The notes beneath the pieces are model-generated. The model saw only the letters and a list, made by a program, of their open reading frames with translations, was not told where the DNA came from and did no database searches. 64,000 bases of DNA from Viscum album (taxonomy: Eukaryota; Streptophyta; Magnoliopsida; Santalales; Viscaceae): assembly GCA_963277665.1 (NCBI GenBank), contig OY728131.1, positions 1,392,920,688-1,392,984,687 of the forward strand, written 5' to 3'. Made by a program: the position numbers and the translations under genes. Below are positions 1 to 11,081 of the stretch, one piece after another. Position 1 is the first letter of the stretch, and every line of letters begins with the position of its first letter.

Positions 1-899
1 TAACATTTTTTATCACATTAAAAATACATAGAAAATAATTTTTATTTCCTTGACTCTTAATTTAATTCATGATTAAGTTTAAAAGCATTGATTTTGGAAG
101 TTTGGTTGTCCAATGATAATTTTCATCATTTTTATTTTCATATATTAAATCAAAATGCAACAATGAACATCCTCTAGATCATGGGGTAATAATTTGAATT
201 CTCAGGGTCCCATAATAAATAGCATGGGCTGGTTTTATTTTTATGAATAATATGAGTATTCCAAAAAAAAATTGTGTGTAGAGCAATGGATTGATAAAAT
301 GAAAGGCTTTCGGCACTTGGGGATTGTGTCTCCAGAGTTGTCTAGCCTTGAGTTGTTCACTCTATCTCTATTTATGGTAATATGATTTTGTTTTTGATCA
401 AGTTAACTTGAGATGATTCCCGAGTATGTGGGCTTCACTTGGTGCCCTAAGGCCTTTGAGCCTGGGAGTCATCAGCAAAGTCTCGCTACATGGGGTAATT
501 TGATTAACTGCAATCTCAATTACTATGGCAACATTTCAAAATCAAAAAAAAACAAAAAAAAGAAAAAAATAATGAATACTCGTATTAGGATTAAATGTGA
601 TTCCACCTAGCACTTCCATTATTTCCCCTTGAATGAAAATGAACCCACATATCTATTGTGATTCACAACACATCATTACACCTAATTGAGTTGGATGAAT
701 TATGATGATGGATTTGATCAAAGGAATGGGCATGGGATTGAGATCTGCTTTTAAATTTATCTTGTTTTAAATTATTTTGATAGGCTATAAAGATATATTT
801 TTGTGCAGTTTACATTGCGAGCACTGTTTGTTATAATGTGTTTGAAGAAAGGAATTCAAATAAAATCATTGAATTATTTGCTCGGGACTAGAAAATCTC
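1..899 (+). mobile_element. Tat/Athila-like Ty3/gypsy element, 3' non-coding internal region
   Basis: This is the 3' untranslated part of a plus-strand LTR retrotransposon whose coding part lies off the left edge. It has the usual Athila/Tat layout: a phrase on leading protein decay around 410-480, a long A-rich tract at 540-572, and near the end the phrase CTCGGGACTAGAAAATCTCA just before the polypurine tract. The 65-residue frame at 413-610 has no recognisable domain and I treat it as non-coding. No env-like or pol-like protein is readable here. The lineage call rests on family knowledge of this 3' UTR/PPT arrangement, not on protein domains. Confidence 0.7.
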
Positions 900-909
900 A
901 AGTTGGGGG
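900..909 (+). other. Polypurine tract of the Tat/Athila-like element
   Basis: AAGTTGGGGG lies directly before TGTGATTATCC, which I take as the LTR start. An AAGTTTGGGGG-like PPT followed by TGTGAT is typical of plant Athila/Tat elements. It primes plus-strand DNA synthesis in the intact element. Confidence 0.75.
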
Positions 910-2656
910 TGTGATTATCCAATAAAAACACATATTTTAATTACATTTTAATGGTATTGAATGTTTATTTTTGATCTTATGGGCCTGAGTTAGTGGATTT
1001 TGATTTTGAACATCCATTCTAATCATTTGTGCACTTCATTCCTAATGTACGCCAATTTAGGCCCAAAGAGTCATCTGATTATAAGGAATGTAATTATCCA
1101 TATTTTAATCTGATATTTTGTGAAATGTATTTTCACTTCAATTTAAACATTTTTCATTCAGGTATCAATGGATGATTCATAAAGGATGATGGAGATATTT
1201 GGCAATGAAAAGAAACAATTCTGGAGAAGGTAGATTGGACACCAACCCACTGATGAGAATGTGGGTCCCACAATACAGGACCAATGAAGCCCAAAATTAG
1301 TTGGATGATAGAATACATCAAGAGTAACAAATAAGTCTTCAGGATAAAATGCTAATTCGGCCTCCATGATTGTTATTTAGGCGTCCCAAATAGTATATCA
1401 AAATCTGGGCCAGAATCTGTGGCCCAGAAAAACAGCCCACCAATTAAACCATATCTCGAAAACCATAACTCCTTTTGGGCTAAGATTTTACAGGATATTA
1501 GGGGACATCCTGATATTAATTTATGTCTTCTATTTCCCACCCAATTCGGCCATCTAGAAGGCATTTCATGCGCCTCTGTTTGGTGGATGCAAGCTGGATG
1601 CCTTTTCAGGTCAAGGGTGGAAAGTCTTCTTTCCACAAACTTTCCACCACCCTAGACCTACCATACTCAAGTGAGATGACTTGTACTATTGGAGTCTCGA
1701 CCCAAGGGATAAAAAGTACCTATTTAAGGTAGTGGTGTTGGATTATTTAAGGATCTTGGGTGTTTAGTTTAATTGTAATGTTATGCTGCCACTTTGTGTT
1801 TGTAATCGCATTTCAATTTCCATTTAAGTTTCCTTTTTGTACCTCTTTGTTCTTAATCAACATCTTTCTCTTCTATTATTCCCATTTCTTTCATTAAAAC
1901 TTTATAATCACAAAGCATAGTGATATCTCTTTGTTTTTCTGAATTAGTTCACACATAGGTGTGAATTTCATTCACACACACAGAGGAGTGCTCGTTATTT
2001 CCGCAATTTTAATTTCTTCAATCTAATTCTTGTAACCCATATTCCGCCCACCATTGAGAGTATACCATCAATGGAGGGATAACCCTTTAATGGTTTGATC
2101 TTAGGAAGATTCAAAGTCTGGATTGAATGTTATTTTATAAACTAATTTTTGTTAATTGGTTAACTAATTTATGACTTCCATTCTTCAGTTATTTCCACTC
2201 TTCATCTTCACTGTGTTTGAGGAAGCTAAATCCAATTACTAAAATGACCATATACCTTGGAGACATCATGAATTTGGTTCTATAAGTGTGTAGAGGATTA
2301 GTAATTGATTTTATTTGTATCAAACCATAAAATGATGAAGGTATCATTATTTTGAAAAATGGATTCATTAAGAATTAATTAAAACAAAATTGTCTAAAGA
2401 AGTAAAATTCATTCAATCCACCCCTAGCATAATCTTAAGATCAACACATTTTTATTTAATTGAATTCACTTAGGTTTATTAGTGTTCTTTAAAACCATAC
2501 AAAATCAAAACCAAGTTGGACACTTCATATCCAAAAATCCACCTCATAGGTTGTGTGTCTTAGGTATCTTCTTAGGTCTCAGTCGATTCGATAACCCAAT
2601 CTAGACTATAAGGACCGTTCTACCTTCATCTATTGGGTAAATTTGAGCGTGAATCA
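910..2656 (+). repeat. 3' LTR (about 1.75 kb) of the Tat/Athila-like element
   Basis: The repeat starts TGTGATTATCC right after the PPT and ends GAGCGTGAATCA, giving TG...CA termini. Immediately to the right the sequence matches the interior of the chromovirus LTR (compare 2657 onward with 10167 onward), so the boundary is fixed by paralogous alignment. The element therefore inserted into the LTR of element A. The last 100 bases (phrase GGTCTCAGTCGATTCGATAA) resemble the conserved 3' tail of Tat LTRs. Small frames at 1158-1732 on both strands are chance frames inside the LTR. Confidence 0.8.
1708..1728 (+). promoter_or_regulatory. Probable TATA region of the Tat-like LTR
   Basis: GATAAAAA and TATTTAAG lie about 800 bases into the LTR, a plausible U3/R boundary. 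This is inference from position and composition only. Confidence 0.4.
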
Positions 2657-4251
2657 CTAGGCTTCCCCTTTTGTGGATCAAACAATTTCAGAAAGAAAAA
2701 CACATACCTTTTCATGTAAAAACACCACTACTGGTAACTTACAAATAGTAAAGTAGCTACACACACTTTATACCACTTAAAACATACAACGAAGCATTTT
2801 GATTTTTAATAAACAACTTCTCAAAATCTTGTCTTGATTTGTGCCCAAAACTCCTTGAAACCCCCACTTTGCACACCATGTGCACACTTTAAGTTACCAA
2901 AAGAAAAATAGTAGTCCAAAACCTTCCAATGAAACCAACAAATAAATCTTAGGTCAACCCCATATAATTTAAGAAGTGATAACATTGTAAAACCTCCATT
3001 TTTCACAAACATGGCACCTAAAAATTTATGTGTTTCACAAACACCATTAAAAAAGATTTTTGCAACAACCACCAAAGAATATAGACATTAAAAAAAGTAT
3101 TTTAATAACTAATAAATTTTAATAAAATTAACTAAGAAATTATAGGGTAGCCCCAAGTGAAGCAATTAAAGACTTCTTTGTAAAACACCCAATTTCAAAT
3201 AAAAGTGACACAAAAAATTCATTTGCATTATAAATACCACTAAAACCAATTTTCACAGAAACATTAAAATTACATAAACATTAAAATATAATAAACATAG
3301 CAAGATATTTCAAAAAATTGTACACATAATGGAATCACCTACCAAAGTAATGAAAACTTTGAATCCTTTGTGTGAGAACTCAAACGCACCACCGCCGCAC
3401 CTCAAGGAGGGTAGATCAAGCCTAAAAATAGAATATTGGACCAATAAAAACCAAGGTTAAACCCTAGGTTAAAAACCATACCATCTGGTCATTTGGTACT
3501 TCAAGGATAAGGGAAGAAACCCAAATCACATTGAATGAAACCCTAAGAAAAATGAAAGAATAATGAAGGAGACCCACTTACTTGAGGGATATTGAAGAAA
3601 TCACCCAAAATACACAAGTATCTGAATTTACAAACATTAAAAAATGCAATTGAGTTTGGAACAAGGAAGATAAGGTTAATTGAGAACTTAAATGGGGGGA
3701 AAAGAGTGAAAAATTAAGGAGTTGTGAACGAATCAAATTACCATTTGAATCTGAATGAAATGTAAAAGCTTCATATGTTTCGACCTAAACAGAGAGGAAA
3801 AAGAGCTCCAAATATAGTTATAAGTGAATGGGGTGTGTCTAGGTTAAGTGGTCTTGGGTGAGAGGTATAATCACTAAAAAAATCATTAAAATTGAATAAG
3901 ATATTAAATAAATTTTTTTTTAAAAGTTGAAATGGGCTTCCGGTCTGACCCAATTCCTTAAATAAAAACCCAAATACACCATGATTATGGATTTATAAAG
4001 GCTCCAAGTTGACATTGTGGTGTTAATAGGTCAGGGGAGGATAATTAGGAATTGGAATGGATGAAAAATTTTGAAAAATTAATGAGTTATAAAAGAAACA
4101 ATATTTATTTTTAAATCTGGAATTGGGCTCATGGTTTGGCCCAAATTTTGAAAACCCACCATTTCCACAAAAATGCATGGGAAACACCAAAAATAAAGAA
4201 ATAATGGCAATTAAATGAAAAATACCTTTAAAATATGTCATTCATGTGACA
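2657..4251 (-). repeat. Truncated 3' LTR of chromovirus A
   Basis: On the minus strand the LTR begins TGTCACATGAATGA just after a polypurine tract. It aligns along its whole length with 10167-13499 apart from the solo-LTR insertion there. The left side was cut off by the Tat-like element ending at 2656, so about 1.6 kb of an expected 2.5 kb remains. The small frames at 2821-3075 and 4023-4241 recur in the other copy (10331-10585, 13271-13489) only because the LTRs are homologous. The 3569-3573 GAGAC is the empty-site equivalent of the solo-LTR insertion in the sister copy. Confidence 0.8.
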
Positions 4252-4266
4252 ATTATCTCCTCCATG
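4252..4266 (-). other. Polypurine tract of chromovirus A
   Basis: On the minus strand ATGGAGGAGATAAT runs straight into the LTR start TGTCACATG. It follows the chromodomain end closely, as in Tekay/Del-type elements. Element B has the matching tract at 13500-13513. Confidence 0.7.
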
Positions 4267-4287
4267 AAAACTTTCCATCCCACAAAG

Positions 4288-5650
4288 TTAACCTGAAGCT
4301 TGATCAGAAAATAGGAACAGATGCTCTTCCTCAACCCATGACTTATACTCCCATGTCTCATGTGTATCATTTACGTGATTCCAAAGAACCCAGACCAATG
4401 GAATAGACTTTACTTGAAGCACCTTCTTTTGGGAGTCCACTATTCGCACTGGCCGCTCAAAAACTGACAAGTCGGGCTCTATCTCCAGTTCTTCCCAACT
4501 AAGCACATGGGACGGATTCGGGTTGTATTTTTTCAACTGGGAGACATGGAAGACTTCATGGATGGATGTAAACTAGGAAGGTAAATCCAACTTGTATGCC
4601 ACATTTCCAATATGCTCAGTGATCCTAAAAGGTCTGACATACCGTGGTGTCAGCTTCCCTTGCTTTCCCAATCGACGATGGGCCAGACAAGGGGCCACTT
4701 TCAGGAATACCCTATCACCCACAGAAAACTCCAAGTCTCGACGCCTCTTGTCATCATAAGATTTATGGAAACTCTAAGATGTCAATAAACATTTCATGAT
4801 CAATTTGACCTTCTCAGAAGTCTCCTGCACCAGACTCGGCCCCAGTAGTGAGGTCTCACCTACCTCAGCCCAACACAGGGGGACTGACAAGGCCGACCAT
4901 AGAGCACCTAAAAAGGAGTCATTAAAATTGAGGATTGGTAACTATTATTATAATAAAACTCAACTAATACCAAATGGATATCCTACGAACCTGAAATGTT
5001 AAAGACACATTCACGGAGCATGTCCCCCAAAATCTGATTCTCCCTCTCTGTCTGACCATCCTTCTGAAGGTGGTATATAGTACTCATATTAATCTGAGAC
5101 CCCAAGGCCTTGTGAAGTTTTTTCCAGAACCGAGAAGTGAAATGGGGGTCTCTATCTGATACAAATGTTGATGGAACGCCATGGATTCTCACCACCTCCT
5201 GAAGATACAAACGGTCCAACTTATCCACTTTAGTTGTATCTCTAATCAGAATGAAGTGGGATAATTTGGTCAGACGATCAATCACCACCCAAATGGAATT
5301 ATTATCCCGAGGTGTACAAGACAAGCCAAAAATGAAGTCCATGGAAACCTCGCCCCACTTCTAGGTTAGAATGGGTAATGACTGGAGAAAACTGGAGGTC
5401 CTCTAATGCTCTGATTTCACCTGCTGGCATGTGTAGCATCTCGACACAAAGTCTGCTATGTATCGTCACATACCTGAACACTAGAACTATCATCAAAAAT
5501 CATAATATATCTTGCTACCACCCAGATGGATAGCCCGCTGAGACTGGTGGCTATCCTCCATCACCACCTTTCGTAGAGATGATGTCACTACTGAGTGGCC
5601 TTTGAAGCATAATATTCCCTGGGAGACAACGACCAATTAGTGGACATCTC
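4288..5650 (-). pseudogene. Integrase with C-terminal chromodomain, chromovirus A (broken)
   Basis: Integrase inserts the retrotransposon cDNA into the host genome; the C-terminal chromodomain of chromoviruses is thought to steer insertion towards marked chromatin. A 119-residue open stretch at 4983-5342 carries the catalytic core: the first Asp in VIDRLTK, the second in SDRDPHF and the Glu in TERENQ, so the D,D,E triad is still readable. The 82-residue stretch at 4288-4536 is the chromodomain end, with PSHVLSWEELEIEPDLS, then ERPVRIVD, IPLVWVLW and THETWE. The segments lie in different frames and are joined by frameshifts and stops, so no functional protein can be made. It continues from RNase H upstream and ends a few bases before the PPT. 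The best match by eye is Tekay/Del-type chromovirus. Confidence 0.85.
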
Positions 5651-7230
5651 CCCACCATGAAGAAATTTCCTCAACTATTGACAAAACTCATAACTATGAT
5701 GTTCCCACTAAATCAACTCCAAGAGAGAATGATTAAACTAAACGCTCACCAAGAATGCACCTCCACTGTACTCCCTGGTCTCCACATGCATCTGAGCAAA
5801 GATTCCCATCGAAGTCTACTCATCACTAGACTTCCTCAAATTCTTCACTGGAACTCTTCTGCTTAAGGAATCATCCACCACATTACCCTTTCCTGGGGTA
5901 TAGACAATGTCAAAGTCAAACCCCTACAAGTACTCAATCCAGCGACACTGCCACAAGTTGAGGTCCTTCTGTGAGAAGATATAGGCCAAGATTTTGTGAT
6001 TAGAGCATGCCACAAACTTCTACCCAAAGAGATAGTGACGCAAAGTATTCAAATCATGAATACCCACTACCAACTCCAAGTTGTGTTTTGGTTAATTATT
6101 TTCAGGAGGTCTGAGTTGGCGAGATCCATACGCCACCATGTGATCATCCTGCATAAGCACGCACCCAAGACCCATACCTAAAGCGCCGAAATGGACCACA
6201 TAACCCTTCCTAGCCTCAAGAAAAATCATCACAGGGGTAGTAGTCAACTATATATTTATCTTCTAAAATTATTCCTGACATTCTGCACCCCATAAAAACT
6301 TCACCCCTTTTCGGGTGAGCGCGGTCAGTGGTGAATCAAGCTGAGAGAAATCCTGGACGAACTGCCTGTAATAACCAGCCATGCCAAGGAAACTTCGGAT
6401 CTCAAACACATTCTTCAGCTTATCCCATGACATAACCGCACTAATATTCTTGGGGTTCACTAAAACCCCATTCTTTGAGATCACATTCCTCAAAAACTTC
6501 ACCTCCCTAATCCAGAAAGTGCACTTTGACAACTTTTCATAGAGTCGGTGATCCAGTAAAGTTCCCAAGACGATGCTCAAGTGATGTTTGTGTTCCTCCT
6601 TAGAGCCAGAGTATAATATAATTTCATCCATGAACACCACAAATAAGGAATCTATATACTGGTAGAACACCCTATTCATGAGTTCTATAAAGACTACTGG
6701 AGCATTGGTCAATCCAAAGGGCATGACCAAATACTCAAAGTGGCCATACCTTCTTCGGAAGGTTGTCTTCAGGATATCTGACTCTCCCACCCTGAGTTGA
6801 TGGTATCCTGAACACAAGTCTATTTTTGAAAACAAATTTTCCCCTTAAAATGATTGAAAAAGTCATCTATTCTAGAAAAGGGGTATTTTTTCTTAATTGT
6901 TACTTTATTTATCTTTCAGTAGTCAATGCACAAATGAAGGGATCCGGCAACCTTTTTCATGAACAACGCATGAGCGACCCAAGGAGAGATGCTCGGGTGA
7001 ATGAATTATTTGGATTCTAAGTTGTACAGCTATATCTTTAATTCCCTCAACTCGGTAAGGGCCATGCGATATGAGGTTATAGATATCGTTTGTGTTCCTG
7101 GTGTCAGTTCAATCGAGAACTCCACATCCCGCTCTGGGGAAAAACCTGAAAATCATAGGAGAATACTTTCAGAAACTCATTCACTACATGATATAGTGAA
7201 CCTTCCGGGGAAGTTCCATCCTCCTCTAAC
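5651..7230 (-). pseudogene. Reverse transcriptase and RNase H, chromovirus A (broken)
   Basis: The reverse transcriptase copies element RNA into DNA and RNase H removes the RNA. A 188-residue open stretch at 6269-6835 gives the RT core: FSKIDL with its catalytic Asp, SGYHQLRV, VMPFGLTNAP, then FMDE where the family has an acidic pair DD (codons at about 6628-6623), and SFLGMAGYYRQF near the end. The second Asp of the catalytic pair is therefore Glu, which would be expected to cripple polymerisation. The N-terminal part is readable up to about 7200 ([19 protein letters not shown]). RNase H and the connection domain follow at about 6230-5650 but are split by many stops. Element B has the same DE change. 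Confidence 0.85.
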
Positions 7231-7394
7231 GTGAGAAATGATAACTATAAGATAATACTTCCCAACTTGTAAGTGGAGTTCCTATGCGACCTGACCGAGT
7301 ATCCCATTCTCTACGAAAAACCTGAGGAATCTTATTAGGTTCTGTGAAACTCAATTGCCTCCTGTAGTAATAGATGTGTTACTAGAAGTGTACC

Positions 7395-7720
7395 AGCCAA
7401 TCCATGCCAATTATCACATCAAAAAGATCCATATCTAATACCAAAAGATCATGCTCTATCTCAATCCCTGACATGGAGAGCGCACATGATGGGCACCTAA
7501 GACCCTACTCCTTTTTCTTTCCCAGCGGCGTAACCAACTCCATCATAAAAGACAACAACTCGGTTGGAAAATTCAGCATGTCCACGAAACGGGTAGAAAT
7601 TAATGAAACAGATCCACCAGTTTCAAAAGGAGTAGTAGCTATAGAAGATGCGATCAAAACGGTACCTAGAAATGTCGATGGTCCCGCCTCTGATCCTGCT
7701 GGTGCCTAATCTACAACATG
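7395..7720 (-). pseudogene. Retropepsin-like protease, chromovirus A (broken)
   Basis: This is the aspartic protease that would cut the Gag-Pol polyprotein. On the minus strand ETGGSVSLIS occupies the place of the active-site motif (normally DTG/DSG followed by SHSFIS), with the ETG codons at 7616-7624. Farther on FDVIIGMDWLV matches the conserved second half of plant gypsy proteases. The catalytic Asp appears as Glu. The region lies between gag and RT in the usual PR-RT-RH-IN order. A frame on the other strand here (7404-7709) is antisense to this protein and I do not consider it a gene. Confidence 0.75.
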
Positions 7721-7964
7721 GAGATGTATGGTCTCTGTATGAGGACGATCGATAGTATATGGTTGTTCCCTAAATTATATCTACCTAGAATATATCCCAT
7801 CCCTACCACCATGGACGCCAAATCAAGATCCCCCAGTCCTCAACGGATCAGACTGTGATGGAACTCCTCTTGAACCCACTGACCCTGCCCCACTCGGAAG
7901 TGGACGTGCTACCTTGCAGAAGCGCTGAAAATTACCCATACCTTCACACTGGTAATAAGGCTTC

Positions 7965-8860
7965 AGAGTAATTGAGCATTATGGTCAGATGTGCCTCGTC
8001 TTCCCACACTGGTGGCACATGATTGATCTCACATCAAAATCTGCAGATGAAAACTGCCTGGAGGAATGACCTGAACTACCACCTCCTTTCTTCATATGTT
8101 CCTCCCGCTTCCTTTTCTTATCTGAAGAGTTTCCATAGACCACTACTGATACTGATCTAGAGAAACCATCTCTACCATTCTGGTAAATATCCACCATGAA
8201 ATCATGGTCAACGACCTTAGCATAGGTGCTCATCTTAAACAAGAACACCTGAGATTATATCACTGGTCGCAAGACTTTCTCAAACATTTGGGCCTTCGCT
8301 TGCTCATTGGAGATGATTTCAAGGGAATACTGAAACAACTCAGAAAAATGGTTGGAATACTCCATGACAAAAAGATTCCCCTGAACAAGATCCATGAACT
8401 CTTGGGACCTGTCATATGCCAAGACCTCGGGGCAGTATTGCTCATTGAAGACAGCCTTGAAATCTCCCCAGCACATCTGCTCATTCTTCCTAGTCTAAAG
8501 AACTGATTCCCACCACCTACGACTGGTACCCTCCAACATAAATGAGGCACACTTCACCCTAAGCTCCTCAGGTGTATCATGGAACTTGATCATGTGCTCG
8601 ATCTTCTTGAGTCATTCCTCTGCTCCCTAGGGTTCTATGCTGCCTCGGAAGGTGGGAGGCTTATTTTTTAGGAACTCCTGGTCCTTATCCTTTCTAGGAC
8701 CAGTCCCATACTCTCTAACAAGAGATATAACAGGAGTGATTCCCTATCCTAGAGCCTTTCCATCCCAAACCATGACCTCCAAAATCCTCTGATCAATTGG
8801 TGTGGGAGAACTCTCTCCGGCTTCCTCCTGTGGGCGCATGGGAGCTTTTCGAGGAGGCAT
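7965..8860 (-). pseudogene. Gag, chromovirus A (broken)
   Basis: Gag forms the particle and binds element RNA. I place the start at the ATG at 8860-8858 because the product begins MPPRKAP, a usual start of Tekay-type Gag. The Gag core is readable at 8255-8476 in one frame (FKAVFNEQYCPE, EFMDLVQGN, YSNHFSELFQ), and a Lys/Ser-rich tail at 7985-8248 leads to a zinc knuckle: C-x2-C-x4-H-x4-C with residues CHQCGKTRH, two stops and then Cys at 7976-7978. A second degenerate knuckle follows with its first Cys changed to Tyr and its His to Asn. Several stops and frameshifts break the gene. RT and integrase of the same element lie downstream. Confidence 0.8.
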
Positions 8861-9199
8861 GTTACTACAAAATTCAACTGTCAAAAAATGATATTCAATA
8901 CAAAAATTCTGAAAAAATTTAATCAAATGCATCAAATATAAATAATCTAAAAACATCACGATAATAAAATAAACAACTACTCTACCCCTGCCCGATGTCC
9001 ACGTGTGATCTGCAGCCCACACGTCTCACCTGGAAGTGAAGTGAATAAGTCAATTACAACGTCCCCTGGTGACTCAAGGTCTTCCATAAGAGTTATGGCC
9101 TAGGAACCCTACTCACAAATAAAACCCCGAGCCCTAACATTCCTAGATCCTATCTATCCTGACTCGTCCCAAAATAGCAAGATAACCCAAAAACATTAA
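8861..9199 (-). other. 5' untranslated leader of chromovirus A
   Basis: This stretch lies between the gag start codon and the primer binding site and has no readable protein. It is the length expected for a Tekay-type leader. Confidence 0.6.
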
Positions 9200-9214
9200 C
9201 TTTATTTGATATCA
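9200..9214 (-). other. Probable primer binding site of chromovirus A
   Basis: The minus strand reads TGATATCAAATAAAG, which resembles the initiator-tRNA-Met PBS TGGTATCAGAG with changes. Its position between leader and LTR fits. If right, the neighbouring LTR is the 5' LTR of A. Confidence 0.5.
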
Positions 9215-11076
9215 TTTTTTCATGAATCGGATCTGGTTTCCACTAATACCGACACAAAATTCAAACCATGACAAGGCCTAAAGGTCATTACCTATCCCCA
9301 TGGGCTCTCACAAGTTCCCGGGTATCAATAAATTAGGTTTGGGAATGATTTACCCAACTACTAAAGCATAAAACATTAAAAACAATCAATAATAAGAATA
9401 TGAGAATTCCATGACAAGTAAGTCTTAACAAAACCAGAACTGAATACATGGTTTTAAACAAAGAACAAGAGGTCCAAATAATAATAAAAACATCAGCACA
9501 TCAACCACAATGACTCCACGTGACAAGGGTTCATCACCCCAGAACCCTCTCCACAATACCGCACCAATAGGGGACTAACAACCTAAACTACCTTCACCCA
9601 AGGTTTTTCCTTTACCTGTGTCAAACATAATGAAGTATACTTACGCACAAGGGGTCTAAGTAGGGTGTGAGCCTAATCCCAGAAGTATAACACCCAAATA
9701 TTCCAAATGGTATGCAATATAAAGTGAAAAGCATGCGGTTTTACTATGTAAAGAAAACAACGATAAATTCCAAGTAGTGCAACTTTCAATTGAAAACGAT
9801 TTTTAAACTAAAAATTTCAAAATGTTAACACAATTAAATAAGACATATTATATAATATAAATTTAATCTAAACACACCCTAATACAATTTTAAAAACCAC
9901 AAATCCAATTAACACCAAAATCGGGAACACTTCTAGGCAACTAGATAGTCTCGGGCCCTATGCACCTCGTACCTCGGTGAAAAGTAACCATAGAAAAATT
10001 TGTTCTCATGAACGGGCCACTATTAGGGAAAATAACCATAACATATTGGTCCCCAATCATCATACATATAGTTTAGTTATAGTTTTTTTTCCATTTTCTC
10101 AGTCAAATATGGACAACACCCATCTGGTTCACTAGTTGTACTAGTACATATTTTCCCACCTAGGTACTCAGGCTTCCCCTTTTTTGCTCAAACAATTTAA
10201 GCAAGAAACACAAATCCCTTTGCATGTAAAAACATCAATACTGGTCACTTAAAAACATTACAGTAGCTACACACACTTTATACCACTTAAAACACACAAT
10301 GAAGCATTTTGATTTTTAATAAACAATTTCTCAGAATCTTGTCTTGCTTTGTTCCCAAAACTCCTTGAAACCCCCAATTTGCACACCATGTTCACACTTT
10401 AAGTTACCAAAACAAAACTTTCTGTCCAAAACCGTCCAATGAAACAAAAAAATCAATCTTAGGGTATCCCAATATAATTTAATAAGTGATAACATTGTAA
10501 AACCTCCATTTTTCACAAACATGGCACCTAAAAATTTATGTGTTTCACAAACACCATTAAAAAGGATTTTCGCAACAACCACCAAATGAGATATACATTT
10601 AAAAAATTATTTTCAGCCCTAATACATTTCAATAAAATAAACTAAGCAATTATAGGTTATCCCCAAGGGAAACAATGAAATACTTCTTTGTAAAACCCCC
10701 AATTTCACATAAAAGTGACACCAAAAATTCATTTGCATTATAAATACCACTAAAACCAATTTTAGCAGAAACATTAAAATGAAATAAAAATTAAAATACC
10801 ATAAACAAATAAATATAAGTCAAAAAATTTCACACACAATGTAATCACCTACCAAAGTAATGAAAACCTTGAATACTTTATACGAAAACTCAAACACACC
10901 ACCGCCGCACCTCAAGGAGGGTAGATCAAGCCTAAAAAGAGTATTGGACCAAGTAAACCCAAGGTTAATCCCTAGGTTCAAATCCCTAACCTCTGTTCAT
11001 TTGGTACTTCAATTATAAGGGAATAAACCCTAATCACATTGAATGAAACCTTAAGAAAAATGAAATAAAAATGAAG

Positions 11077-11081
11077 GATAC
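11077..11081. repeat. Left target-site duplication of the solo LTR
   Basis: GATAC flanks the solo LTR on the left; its partner on the right is AAGAC at 12816-12820. The uninterrupted sister sequence at 3569-3573 reads GAGAC, so each copy differs from it by one base. Confidence 0.6.

Noticed and set aside
2821..3075. An 84-residue minus-strand frame that recurs almost unchanged at 10331-10585.
   Set aside because: Both copies lie at the same place in homologous LTRs, so the likeness follows from the repeat. There is no known domain and no sign of selection on the protein that I can judge by eye.
4023..4241. A 72-residue minus-strand frame recurring at 13271-13489.
   Set aside because: It lies inside the start of the LTR in both copies; conserved only as LTR sequence.
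7404..7709. A 101-residue plus-strand frame.
   Set aside because: It is antisense to the protease of element A, which has recognisable motifs on the minus strand.
9681..9700. ATAACACCCAAATATT, which on the minus strand resembles a gypsy LTR end GGTGTTA.
   Set aside because: No PBS follows it on the minus strand, and sequence beyond it still looks like LTR; the PBS-like site at 9200-9214 fits better. It remains an alternative left border.
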